64,000 bases of DNA from Pelagihabitans sp965238025 (GTDB lineage: Bacteria > Bacteroidota > Bacteroidia > Flavobacteriales > Flavobacteriaceae): assembly GCA_965238025.1 (NCBI GenBank), contig OZ250162.1, forward strand, positions 2,046,001 to 2,110,000. The letters run 5' to 3'. Numbering within the stretch: position 1 is the first letter of the stretch; each line of letters begins with the position of its first letter. Below the pieces are notes generated by a model. It made no database searches and was not told where the DNA came from. It saw only the letters and a program-made list of their open reading frames with translations. This document shows positions 8,443 to 15,787 of the stretch, in pieces. The translations under genes were made by a program, and so were the position numbers.

Positions 8443-9637
8443 TGTCTCTATGTTTTTCTATCCATTCTTTTACCACGCTTTGAAATTTACTAACGGCAAA
8501 CTCCCCTCGTTGGGCTTGTGCCCCTACACTGAACATAGGTGAGCTCAATGATTTTTGCTGTTGCTCGCAAGCATATACGTCTTCCGCCATAAAATCTCCT
8601 GAAGCCATTGGGTCACTAGCATCTCCTTCATATTTTCCTTTGTTCCCCATGTTTCGCCATACCTTACTTCCCATAGATTTTGTATACTGCTTGGTGTATT
8701 CCCATTCACCAACGTTCATCGTTTTTGTTCGGATAATCACCAAGGTCCTATCCGGCGCCAATGGAATGGCATGAAAGGTGTTCCAGGCGCTTTCACTTTC
8801 GGTTATACCAATGTTGGGAAACAACCAAGGCACATAGGCACCCATTTTATCTTCTGGCATTTTATCGATTAACGGGTAGGGCGAGGCATTTTTTACATCG
8901 GCCAAATATTCGGGAACCAAAGGTTCATAAAACCAATAATGTGGTCCGGCCCACCCAAATTCAGCTTTGGCATGATCATACATATTTAGGGTGCCTTCAT
9001 GTAAATGCGCAAGATGATATTGGTCGATGTAATTTTCAACTACGATTTTCCAATTGGCTTTGATTTCTTTGGAGTAAAATGGCGCTCCCTTTTTTTCTTG
9101 GTATTCAATTAATTCTTCTGGAATATGTGGGCCGAGATATGGTTCCACTTCACCAAAGAATTCCATGATATTTGGCGCATTTTTATCGGGATGTACAAAC
9201 AACATTCCCTTAAAGATATCAACCGATGCCTCATGCAGATTTAAACCGCATTCATGTAGCTCCTTATCACATAAATCGGGAAACTCCTGCTCCTTTTTGG
9301 GAACACTCATTAATTTTCCTTCTAAATCATAGGTCCAATCGTGGTAGGGGCAGGTAATTGCTTTTTTAGCTTTACCGACTGCACGTAGCAGTTGTGTGCC
9401 TCGATGACGGCACATATTATGAAATGCCCGCAAGCGATTATCACGGCCTTTGACAATAAAAATATTGTTTAATCCGGCCTGAACCGAAATATAATCCCCC
9501 GCTTGGGCAACATCTTCCACCAAGCCCGCGAACTGCCAAGTCGTGCTAAAAACGTGCTTCATTTCTAAATCGAACCATTCTTGCGAGGTGTAGGCTTCAA
9601 CCGGAAGCTCATGCATCATTGGTTTTTCTTTGTCCAT
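8435..9637 (-). CDS. Rieske non-haem iron oxygenase, large subunit
   Basis: Terminal oxygenase that would hydroxylate or N-demethylate a small substrate. Rieske ligands are C76-x-H78 and C96-x-x-H99. In the catalytic domain ENYIDQYHLAHLH supplies bridging Asp205 and Fe ligands His208 and His213, and AEDVYACEQQQ supplies the third ligand (Asp353). The single-subunit layout of 400 residues with a GbcB-like reductase partner resembles glycine betaine, carnitine or stachydrine N-demethylases (GbcA/CntA-like), but no substrate residues can be assigned. It starts 6 bases after the DUF2147 gene, making a three-gene operon behind an FNR-type box. Confidence 0.9.
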   Translation of the reverse strand: MDKEKPMMHELPVEAYTSQEWFDLEMKHVFSTTWQFAGLVEDVAQAGDYISVQAGLNNIFIVKGRDNRLRAFHNMCRHRGTQLLRAVGKAKKAITCPYHDWTYDLEGKLMSVPKKEQEFPDLCDKELHECGLNLHEASVDIFKGMLFVHPDKNAPNIMEFFGEVEPYLGPHIPEELIEYQEKKGAPFYSKEIKANWKIVVENYIDQYHLAHLHEGTLNMYDHAKAEFGWAGPHYWFYEPLVPEYLADVKNASPYPLIDKMPEDKMGAYVPWLFPNIGITESESAWNTFHAIPLAPDRTLVIIRTKTMNVGEWEYTKQYTKSMGSKVWRNMGNKGKYEGDASDPMASGDFMAEDVYACEQQQKSLSSPMFSVGAQAQRGEFAVSKFQSVVKEWIEKHRDNG

Positions 9638-9643
9638 AGTTCG

Positions 9644-10042
9644 TTATTTATAAGAAGTATTTTTGTTCCAAATTTCTGAATAAGGCTGCCCTTGAACAGT
9701 CATTTTTACTTCTAGTGTATTTTCGTCTTTCAAATTAAAAATTACCTCATAATAACTACTATCGGGCAAATACATTTTACCGTTGATATAGCTGCCATCA
9801 TTAGCTTCGACATCCGTTAAAAAATAGTCTTCTTTCTTGTTGTTGCCTTTGTATTCTTCTTTTCCGTCATTATAGTAATGTACTTTCCCAAAAAACTTAC
9901 CCTCATATTCCACAATTTCATAAACCCCTTGATAATACTCATTTTTAACCTCCCACACGCCAATTATATTATCTTGTTGGGCACAGGAGGTTAAGGTTAC
10001 CGTAAAAAATAGAATGGCAAAAATTGATTTTAAATATTGCAT
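9644..10042 (-). CDS. DUF2147-like lipoprotein, first gene of oxygenase operon
   Basis: 132 residues with signal peptide ending TLTSCAQ (lipobox), then a lipocalin-like domain opening IIGVWEVKNEYYQGVYEIVE and GKFFGKVHYYNDGKEEYK, the pattern of DUF2147 proteins. Function unknown. First gene of the oxygenase/reductase operon, 6 bases ahead of the oxygenase. Its promoter has a -7-like element at 10067-10074 and an FNR-type palindrome at 10097-10110. A paralogue heads the facing operon at 10942. The periplasmic location suggests it binds or senses the substrate of the system; that is speculation. Confidence 0.75.
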   Translation of the reverse strand: MQYLKSIFAILFFTVTLTSCAQQDNIIGVWEVKNEYYQGVYEIVEYEGKFFGKVHYYNDGKEEYKGNNKKEDYFLTDVEANDGSYINGKMYLPDSSYYEVIFNLKDENTLEVKMTVQGQPYSEIWNKNTSYK

Positions 10043-10066
10043 AATTGATTATTCTTAAATTCCTTA

Positions 10067-10074
10067 CAAAGATG
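10067..10074 (-). promoter_or_regulatory. -7-like element CATCTTTG of DUF2147-oxygenase operon
   Basis: Seven of eight bases match TAnnTTTG on the minus strand, 24 bases ahead of the ATG at 10042. No TTG lies at -33; its place is taken by the palindrome at 10097-10110, as expected for an activator-dependent promoter. Confidence 0.45.
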
Positions 10075-10093
10075 TAGAAAGTTTAGACGTTGG

Positions 10094-10114
10094 TTTTTGA
10101 CCTATATCAAAAAA
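10094..10114. promoter_or_regulatory. FNR-type box upstream of DUF2147-oxygenase operon
   Basis: On the minus strand the core reads TTGAT-ATAG-GTCAA (10097-10110) inside longer T/A arms. This is an FNR/DNR-type site. Its centre (10103.5) is 33 bases from the centre of the -7 element, matching class II activator geometry near -41.5. It overlaps the stop codon of the upstream small gene. Confidence 0.65.
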
Positions 10115-10365
10115 GAAAGTCCATCGGGATTGTCTAGTACATAATCGTAAATCGAATAAAAAATCAATAAAGACCAAATAGCGATCATGATCCAATATAA
10201 CTTCGGTGTTTCTTTCTTCAAAACTTCTTCAACAAAATGAATAGTTCCCGTTTTTAAAATGTTCACGAGCCCGAGTATTAGGAAAAACATCCAAAACCAA
10301 TTCCAATTAAAGATGATTGCAAAGAACATTAAAATAAGTGCTAAAAATGTTTTCCAATACTTCAT
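10102..10365 (-). CDS. small Trp-rich membrane protein B (unknown)
   Basis: 87 residues from the ATG at 10365, two bases after the stop of its upstream paralogue; an in-frame ATG further upstream would overlap that gene by 85 bases and is less likely. Three hydrophobic stretches are seen, with a FNWNWFWMFFL core and LYWIMIAIW near the C-terminus. It aligns along its whole length with protein A (MNWQWAWG, LLYWIIIISW, LYS), so this is a tandem duplication. No known family recognised. It sits between the two FNR-box promoters. Confidence 0.7.
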   Translation of the reverse strand: MKYWKTFLALILMFFAIIFNWNWFWMFFLILGLVNILKTGTIHFVEEVLKKETPKLYWIMIAIWSLLIFYSIYDYVLDNPDGLSFLI

Positions 10366-10367
10366 AT

Positions 10368-10709
10368 TCAATAGTAAAGTTGTTCGTAATCGATAAATAA
10401 TGTACTTACTGAATACAGTGCCATTAAAATCCAACTTATGATAATTATCCAATAAAGTAGTGGGTTTTCCTTCTTATCGATAGGTTCAATAAAATAAGTG
10501 ATACCAGAAATGATGTCGGGAATCACCCAAAATAGGAATAAAATTCCCCAAGCCCATTGCCAATTCATGATAATGGCGGTGTACATGAGCAGCAGGGCGA
10601 TTATGGTGCGCCATTTTGTATTTTTTTTAGGCAGTTCGGAAGCTGTCCCGCTCTCGTTTTGGCCGACCACGGGTTTGTTCAAATTTCTTAGGCGTGATGG
10701 TTTATTCAT
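10368..10709 (-). CDS. small Trp-rich membrane protein A (unknown)
   Basis: 113 residues: a basic, polar N-terminus of about 33 residues (RLRNLNKPVVGQNESG) followed by the same three hydrophobic segments as its neighbour, with core IIMNWQWAWGILFLF, a short loop ITYFIEPIDKKENPLLYW and a final helix. Probable inner-membrane protein. First gene of a two-gene unit reading towards the DUF2147-oxygenase operon. No recognised domain. The conserved NW-x-W and LYW motifs in both copies are good search handles. Confidence 0.7.
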   Translation of the reverse strand: MNKPSRLRNLNKPVVGQNESGTASELPKKNTKWRTIIALLLMYTAIIMNWQWAWGILFLFWVIPDIISGITYFIEPIDKKENPLLYWIIIISWILMALYSVSTLFIDYEQLYY

Positions 10710-10885
10710 TTTTTCAGGTTTTATTGAAGATAAGCTTCTTACGGGTTTCCTTTTCTAGGGCAATAAGATCGGTTTTAATTGAGTTATTAGAAGGTATTCA
10801 GCTCATTTTAGACCAGCTAAATAGGGTCTGCACGCTGCTTATTTTCTTGCAAGGACCAAAATTAGGGTTAAAACTAAAAAATAAA

Positions 10886-10903
10886 TTTTGACATAGGTCA
10901 AAA
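10886..10903. promoter_or_regulatory. FNR-type box upstream of second DUF2147 operon
   Basis: Near-perfect palindrome TTTTGACATAGGTCAAAA, core TTGAC-ATAG-GTCAA. Centre at 10894.5, exactly 33 bases from the centre of the -7 element at 10924-10931. The ATAGGTCAAAA half is identical to the box in front of the facing operon when both are read towards their gene. Confidence 0.75.
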
Positions 10904-10923
10904 TTTAAAAAAGTAAAGGGGTA

Positions 10924-10931
10924 TAATTTTG
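10924..10931 (+). promoter_or_regulatory. -7 promoter element TAATTTTG
   Basis: Exact TAnnTTTG match, ten bases before the ATG at 10942. There is no TTG at -33, consistent with activation from the adjacent FNR-type box. Confidence 0.65.
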
Positions 10932-10941
10932 CGTCTGTAAT

Positions 10942-11343
10942 ATGAAGATGATGAAACTACTACTTTCAATTCTTATGCTGTGTTTTCTTTTTTCATGTAG
11001 CAATGAAGAAGATAAGTTGCTAGGCATCTGGCAATCAGATAGTGAATTTTATCGCGCTACCTACAAAATTGAAAAAAAGGGCACAGACGTGAAAGGTCTT
11101 TTACTCTACTATAACGACGACACTACGGTATATAAATATGAAGGAGACAAAGAACATTACCTATTCACCGGTTTAAAACAACAAGATCAAATCTTTGTAG
11201 ATGCCACGGCAGGTGCAACAAAGAGTGTCTCTGCCAAAAACCCTATTGAATTGAAATTGATAAACTATGACACTTTAGCAGTCACTACCTATGTAATGAA
11301 CCGCTCTCTAAAGGAATTTTGGATTAGAAAAAACAGTCGTTAA
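10942..11343 (+). CDS. DUF2147-like lipoprotein, first gene of cytochrome operon
   Basis: 133 residues, signal peptide ending FLFSCSNEED. The mature part starts KLLGIWQSDSEFYRATYKIE and continues LLYYNDDTTVYKYEGDKEHY, paralleling the protein at 9644-10042 (IIGVWEV..EYYQGVYEI, YYNDGKEEYKG). The two are therefore paralogues heading facing operons with the same operator. Stop is followed directly (1 base) by the next gene. Function unknown. Confidence 0.7.
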   Translation: MKMMKLLLSILMLCFLFSCSNEEDKLLGIWQSDSEFYRATYKIEKKGTDVKGLLLYYNDDTTVYKYEGDKEHYLFTGLKQQDQIFVDATAGATKSVSAKNPIELKLINYDTLAVTTYVMNRSLKEFWIRKNSR

Positions 11344-11344
11344 A

Positions 11345-12511
11345 ATGAAAATAACCTTAAAATACTTAAGCCGCTTTCTCCTTTTTATATTGGTTTTTGT
11401 TGGATGTACCGATGATGGAATACGGAATATCGCCGGTGAAATTTCAGAGGACAATACTAATCCAACGGGCCCTACCGAAGTTATACCCATTGATATTAAT
11501 GAGAATGAAAACGGATTTGCCCTCTTGGAGAAAATGCAAGGGCAATGGGTAGGCAAAAACAGGGTAATTGCTGACGATTTCGATTGGTTTTCCTTTGATT
11601 ACCGGCCTAATTCACCCTCACAGATTCATGGGATTTTCGAAGGCGGGTCGTTGGGAAACTTGTTGACCTCCTTTTTTGTGGCCGACTATAAGGAGAAGAG
11701 AACGATAATGGCTCGAAATGGAGGTGTCCTCAACGGCATATATAGGTCCAGTTACTTTGTTCTGGACGAGGTAACGAACGACGAAAATGGCGATTATTTT
11801 AGGTTGGTAGATGCGAAGGGTGGAATGGGTGTCATGTATATGGAACTTCGTTTTAAGAACGATAGTTTGTATTGGAATGCCTATACCAGCAGATTGGGTG
11901 TTATTCTACCACCATCACGGCATATGACCTTTAAGGCCAAAAAAATGAACACGGATCTGGCCCAAACCGCAGCCGCGGCCGTTGGCTTTCCTCAAAATAT
12001 TCCTGCTTGGGATTTTTCAGAAGGGTTTAACAATGACTATTTGTACCTTAACCCAGGGGATACAGAACCTGCTTCCGCCACTTTCTTGGCACAAGCTGCC
12101 AATAATAGCGATGTGGTCGCTTTGGCCCAGGAGTCCGGTGATCCTTGGAGAATAGATCAACATCCATATTTAGGGTCTTTGACCATCACCATAAATAGGG
12201 GTCAGGCCATCACCGATAGCAAGCTTTTCGTTACACTTTCAAAAGAAGCACTGACCGACGCAAACGGATTCTTTGTAGCGGATGAAAATGCCTTTAATAG
12301 TATCTTGTTATTTCCTGAACTTTCCATTGGGGAAAATCAATTTAAAGCTACCTACATACATCCCGGTAATTATTATATAAATGTAATCGCCGATGCCAAT
12401 GGGGATGGTTCTATTTCAGAAGGGGATATTACCCACACCTTACAAGAAGTCACCGTCGTCCCAGAAACGAATGCCCAGATAACAATTTCCGACATAAATG
12501 TTCAAAACTAA
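11345..12511 (+). CDS. large lipoprotein of the cytochrome operon (unknown)
   Basis: 388 residues with lipoprotein signal (LVFVGCTDDG). A central lipocalin-like region around residues 60-200 begins FALLEKMQGQWVGKNRVIAD. A C-terminal beta-domain (about 280-388) contains VIADANGDGSISEGDITH, a calcium-binding dockerin/EF-hand-like DxNxDGxxxxxD loop. The middle part has PGDTEPASATFLAQAAN. No named family recognised. It starts one base after the DUF2147 gene and overlaps or abuts the haem lipoprotein gene, so all four rightward genes form one operon. Confidence 0.65.
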   Translation: MKITLKYLSRFLLFILVFVGCTDDGIRNIAGEISEDNTNPTGPTEVIPIDINENENGFALLEKMQGQWVGKNRVIADDFDWFSFDYRPNSPSQIHGIFEGGSLGNLLTSFFVADYKEKRTIMARNGGVLNGIYRSSYFVLDEVTNDENGDYFRLVDAKGGMGVMYMELRFKNDSLYWNAYTSRLGVILPPSRHMTFKAKKMNTDLAQTAAAAVGFPQNIPAWDFSEGFNNDYLYLNPGDTEPASATFLAQAANNSDVVALAQESGDPWRIDQHPYLGSLTITINRGQAITDSKLFVTLSKEALTDANGFFVADENAFNSILLFPELSIGENQFKATYIHPGNYYINVIADANGDGSISEGDITHTLQEVTVVPETNAQITISDINVQN

Positions 12512-12884
12512 AAAGATGCTCAAGCGTGTTTATAGCATAGTAATTGGTATGGTGGTTTTTGGTATGGGTCAGAGCTGTACCACTGCAATAATAGACGAAG
12601 GTTCTTTGGACAATCTACCGCCCATAACGCGAACGGTTACCTACCAGTCAGATGTAAAGGCCATTTTGGACAATTACTGCATCACTTGTCATGGTGGGCC
12701 TGCACCCCAAAACGGTTTGGACCTATCGACCTTTGAAAACGCCCAAATCACGGCAGAAAATGGTAATATGTCGTTAAGGATGAACAGCATTAGCAATCCC
12801 ATGCCACCAAGCGGAAGGTTAACACCACAAATTCGCCAGTTGATAGAAAAATGGATAGAAGATGGGGTTCTTGAAAAACAATAA
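12498..12884 (+). CDS. mono-haem cytochrome c-type lipoprotein
   Basis: 128 residues; signal GMGQSCTT with a lipobox Cys. The haem-binding motif is CITCHGG at about residues 54-60, in the context VKAILDNYCITCHGG typical of Bacteroidota single-haem domains, with NPMPPSG providing a likely axial Met. The rest, IRQLIEKWIEDG, is the usual C-terminal helix. Either ATG 12498 (14-base overlap with the previous gene) or ATG 12516 may start it. It would carry an electron in the periplasm, or on the outer membrane, for the system in this operon. Confidence 0.85.
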   Translation: MFKTKKMLKRVYSIVIGMVVFGMGQSCTTAIIDEGSLDNLPPITRTVTYQSDVKAILDNYCITCHGGPAPQNGLDLSTFENAQITAENGNMSLRMNSISNPMPPSGRLTPQIRQLIEKWIEDGVLEKQ

Positions 12885-12913
12885 CGTCTATTAAAACACG
12901 GAAAAAATCAAAG

Positions 12914-13768
12914 ATGAATAAAGCTAGTTTGCTTATCGTATTGTTCCTAATGGGATTCTCGAACATGTTCGGGCAAGGAGCTTCAGAAGATAACCTAGAG
13001 GAAGAAACAAGGCAGGAAACGTTTCACTACCCTGGGTTTAAAGCCATGAAAATTGGCAACCTACAGTCGACCAAGGTGGCTTCAAGAAAAAACTTCTATA
13101 TGTATGTGACCCATAGATTTGGAACATTGAACGATGGATTGAAAACTTTTTTTGGATTTGATAATGCGAATACCAAACTACAGCTGGTCTATGGTGTTTT
13201 TGATGGCGTTCAGATTGGGATGGGTAGGGAGTCCATCAGGCAAACATACTCAGGACATACTAAAGTTAGGATTTTGGGTCAAACCGATGATTTTCCGGTC
13301 AACATTGTTGCCTATAGCGCAATGAATATTAGAACCGATTTGCGTAAAGAACAGTATCCGCGCTTAAAATTTGCGGACAGGATCAGTTATGCCTCTCAAC
13401 TGTTGGTATCAAGAAAATTGAATCGTAGTCTTTCCTTGGAAATTGCACCCACCTACATTCGCCAAAACCTAGTTTTAGAACCGTTTCAGGATCACAATCA
13501 GCTTGCATTGGGTGTGGGAGGGCGCTATAAGGTTGGTGAGCATTTTTCCATTACGGCAGATTACGTCTATAATTTTAGTAGGCATGAAAATTCCGTTTTT
13601 AAAGACCCTTTAACCTTTGGTTTGGATATAGAAACGGGCGGTCATGTTTTTCAATTGTTGTTTTCAAACGCCCAATCTACCAACGAACCTGGCTTCGTAA
13701 GTAATGCAGAAGGCAATTGGAGCAAGGGTGATGTCTTTTTCGGATTCAATATCGTCAGGGTATTTTAG
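12914..13768 (+). CDS. DUF5777-type outer-membrane beta-barrel protein
   Basis: 284 residues with a cleavable signal (SNMFGQG) and amphipathic beta-strands ending in an aromatic (IVRVF), as for outer-membrane barrels. The segment KVASRKNFYMYVTHRFGTLNDG and GVFDGVQIGMGRES match the DUF5777 family, often found beside haem-c and YceI-like proteins in Bacteroidota. Last gene of the operon, 29 bases after the haem lipoprotein; convergent with the Crp/Fnr gene 13 bases further. Role unknown, possibly a channel or anchor for the lipoproteins. Confidence 0.78.
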   Translation: MNKASLLIVLFLMGFSNMFGQGASEDNLEEETRQETFHYPGFKAMKIGNLQSTKVASRKNFYMYVTHRFGTLNDGLKTFFGFDNANTKLQLVYGVFDGVQIGMGRESIRQTYSGHTKVRILGQTDDFPVNIVAYSAMNIRTDLRKEQYPRLKFADRISYASQLLVSRKLNRSLSLEIAPTYIRQNLVLEPFQDHNQLALGVGGRYKVGEHFSITADYVYNFSRHENSVFKDPLTFGLDIETGGHVFQLLFSNAQSTNEPGFVSNAEGNWSKGDVFFGFNIVRVF

Positions 13769-13781
13769 TCTTTAAAAACCT

Positions 13782-14342
13782 TTATTTACCTCTTATTCTA
13801 CTCAAGGTTTCCTGGGAGATGCCCAACATTGATGCAATGTGTCCCAAGTTCGCCCGTTGCGTAATAGAAGGGAAAACGCTGACCAATAGTTCATACTTTT
13901 CTTTGGCGGTCATAAAATAATAACCTTTGTAAAAATCATCTAAAAGTGCCATCTGTTCCTCTAGAATAAGCCTGCCAAAGCGATCCAATTTCGGGTATTT
14001 TAAATACAGCTCTTGCCATTGGTCATACGTAAGCGATACAAGAACGGAGTCTTCTGTAGTTTCGATATACTCGGATGATGGCTTTCTTAAAATATAACTA
14101 TGCCAAGAAGTAACCAAGTTGTTTTCCGGATAAATCCAATAGGTTACGTCCTTACCTTTTTGGTAAAAATAGGTTCTTACCGTTCCCTTCTGTAAAAAAT
14201 AAAGTCGTTTACATGTTTTGCCCTGTGTTAGTACAATATGCTCTTTTGGAACGGTTTCCCGAGAGGCCAAAGCCTCAATTTCCTCTTGTGCCGCTCCGGA
14301 TAGAGCAACATATTGCTTTATATAATCGATGAAATCATCCAT
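13782..14342 (-). CDS. Crp/Fnr-family regulator with ExxSR recognition helix
   Basis: 186 residues from the ATG at 14342; the TTG at 14348 overlaps the -7 box and is rejected. N-terminal cyclic-nucleotide-type beta-roll (VLTQGKTCKRLYFLQKGTVRTYF), long dimer helix, then winged helix with GHIASMLGISQETLSRIR. The recognition helix holds E-x-x-S-R, the FNR signature for TTGA half-sites, matching the boxes at 10097-10110 and 10886-10903. Only one Cys is present, so it is not a 4Fe-4S FNR. It lies convergent to the cytochrome operon and is the prime candidate for its activator. Confidence 0.9.
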   Translation of the reverse strand: MDDFIDYIKQYVALSGAAQEEIEALASRETVPKEHIVLTQGKTCKRLYFLQKGTVRTYFYQKGKDVTYWIYPENNLVTSWHSYILRKPSSEYIETTEDSVLVSLTYDQWQELYLKYPKLDRFGRLILEEQMALLDDFYKGYYFMTAKEKYELLVSVFPSITQRANLGHIASMLGISQETLSRIRGK

Positions 14343-14345
14343 TTT

Positions 14346-14353
14346 CAAATATA
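14346..14353 (-). promoter_or_regulatory. -7 element TATATTTG of the Crp/Fnr gene
   Basis: Exact TAnnTTTG match on the minus strand with only three bases between it and the ATG at 14342, so the transcript would be leaderless or nearly so. Confidence 0.5.
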
Positions 14354-14393
14354 TATGGTTTGAAGGTATATTTAAGAAACCAGTATTGTGGTT

Positions 14394-15341
14394 TCATTTG
14401 GGCTCATACACCAAAGTAAAGAACTGGCTGGCACCAAGGTCAGATTCAAGAACCGCCATAAATTCTTTAGATGCATTTTTTACTACAATTGCAGCTGTAT
14501 TGGGTGCCACTTCCCCTAGGTTTTCAGCATGTAAGGTAATGGTATTCATTCCTGGGCGTAGTTGCATTTTAAAGAATTGTTTTTTTCTTTTCAATTCGAG
14601 GTTCTTTACAATGATTTCGTCGTTGAGGTAGATGGTTACCCTATCTTTATCAATATTTCTATGGTCGTAGAGTCCGATAGAAATTTCTTTTTCGGCTATG
14701 GTATAGCTCTTTTTACTATCAATCAATACCCGTTCAGCAAGTTTCCATACCTTGGGAACGGTTTCAACGGATTTGGCCTCTCTAAGAATTTCTTTGGCTG
14801 CTTTTTCATCTATTCTATCAGGTAGGAGCTTTACAAATACTCCCGTAACTGTTACATCTTCAGGAATATTGATTGGTAGTTGTTGCGAACGATCTACTTT
14901 TAAGGCCACTGTTACAAAATTATACAGTGTATCGGGTCGTATTTCAAAGGTGAAATGACCTTGTGTTGTGTAACTGGGTGGTGGGTTTACTTCAAGTGCT
15001 GGCATGATATCATCGGACTCAACCAAATTGAAAATAGTATCGTCTACAGAACCCATAAAATTTGAAGGAAATACGTTTAACGGAAAAGAGTAGCCACGAT
15101 CTTTAAGCTGAGGACCAAAAATCCAAAAACTGACCGCATACGCCTTATCCGCATATAAAGGGGTGTTTAACTGCACCGTTTTTATCGATTCATAACCGTC
15201 TGGAGCTGTCTTGGGAATGGTGACATCATTAATTTGAAACCCGTAATCTTTAGAGCTCAATTCCTGGTTCTGAGCTTGGAGGGTGATGATAAATGAAAAG
15301 TAGAATAGGAGTCGGGTTACTTTCTTTAGGCGTGATAACAT
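14394..15341 (-). CDS. secreted protein of unknown function
   Basis: 315 residues with an N-terminal signal peptide (LLFYFSFIITLQAQ). Mature part is rich in beta-strands; around residues 225-315 there is an immunoglobulin-like segment (VTIYLNDEIIVKNLELKRKKQFFKMQL, shortened: strands then GMNTITLHAENLGEVAPNTA). A central region has PPPSYTTQGHFTFEIRPDT. No named family recognised. Lies 51 bases from the Crp/Fnr gene start on the same strand and 18 bases downstream of the next small gene. Confidence 0.6.
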   Translation of the reverse strand: MLSRLKKVTRLLFYFSFIITLQAQNQELSSKDYGFQINDVTIPKTAPDGYESIKTVQLNTPLYADKAYAVSFWIFGPQLKDRGYSFPLNVFPSNFMGSVDDTIFNLVESDDIMPALEVNPPPSYTTQGHFTFEIRPDTLYNFVTVALKVDRSQQLPINIPEDVTVTGVFVKLLPDRIDEKAAKEILREAKSVETVPKVWKLAERVLIDSKKSYTIAEKEISIGLYDHRNIDKDRVTIYLNDEIIVKNLELKRKKQFFKMQLRPGMNTITLHAENLGEVAPNTAAIVVKNASKEFMAVLESDLGASQFFTLVYEPK

Positions 15342-15359
15342 ATATAATATATTACTTTG

Positions 15360-15785
15360 TTAAAGGTCTTCAATAGATGTTGGAGCATTATCTGCTTTAT
15401 AATCCAGCACTTTCCGAAAGTACTTTTGAATAGCTTTTGTGTCTGATTTTACTTTGATAAAATAACCATCCCGATAAATGGTATACACCCCTAAATTACC
15501 TTTGTCCAATACCAATTTATAATAGGGTATAACAAGCGCATAGGTTTCCAGTAACGAACGAAAACGTATTATAACTCCCTTGGGCCTCATTTCAATATTA
15601 CAACTATTTGTATTGTCGTCAAGAATAAGTAGGTTTCTAATATCGATACTTGTTTCTGTAATAAACAATTTAGGAGATCCGATACCATCCATAGCCCAAC
15701 GCTCTTTTAAGGTAAAGGGTTTACCGACCTCAGTGTCTACCTTTTTAGTGATTTCTTTATTGTTGTACGATACGTTTAAGAGCAT
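15360..15785 (-). CDS. hypothetical cytoplasmic protein
   Basis: 141 residues from the ATG at 15785, two bases after the VOC gene stop; a longer in-frame start would overlap that gene by over 70 bases. No signal or membrane segment. Charged beta-rich sequence, MLLNVSYNNKEITKKVDTEVGK at the start and KLVLDKGNLGVYTIYRDGYF, then a helix ending KYFRKVLDYKAD. Not recognised. It probably forms an operon with the upstream VOC gene. Confidence 0.55.
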   Translation of the reverse strand: MLLNVSYNNKEITKKVDTEVGKPFTLKERWAMDGIGSPKLFITETSIDIRNLLILDDNTNSCNIEMRPKGVIIRFRSLLETYALVIPYYKLVLDKGNLGVYTIYRDGYFIKVKSDTKAIQKYFRKVLDYKADNAPTSIEDL

Positions 15786-15787
15786 GT

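Noticed and set aside
10498..10891. Plus-strand frames across the Trp-rich protein genes and their upstream region
   Set aside because: The minus-strand frames encode a consistent duplicated membrane protein; the plus frames have no such support.
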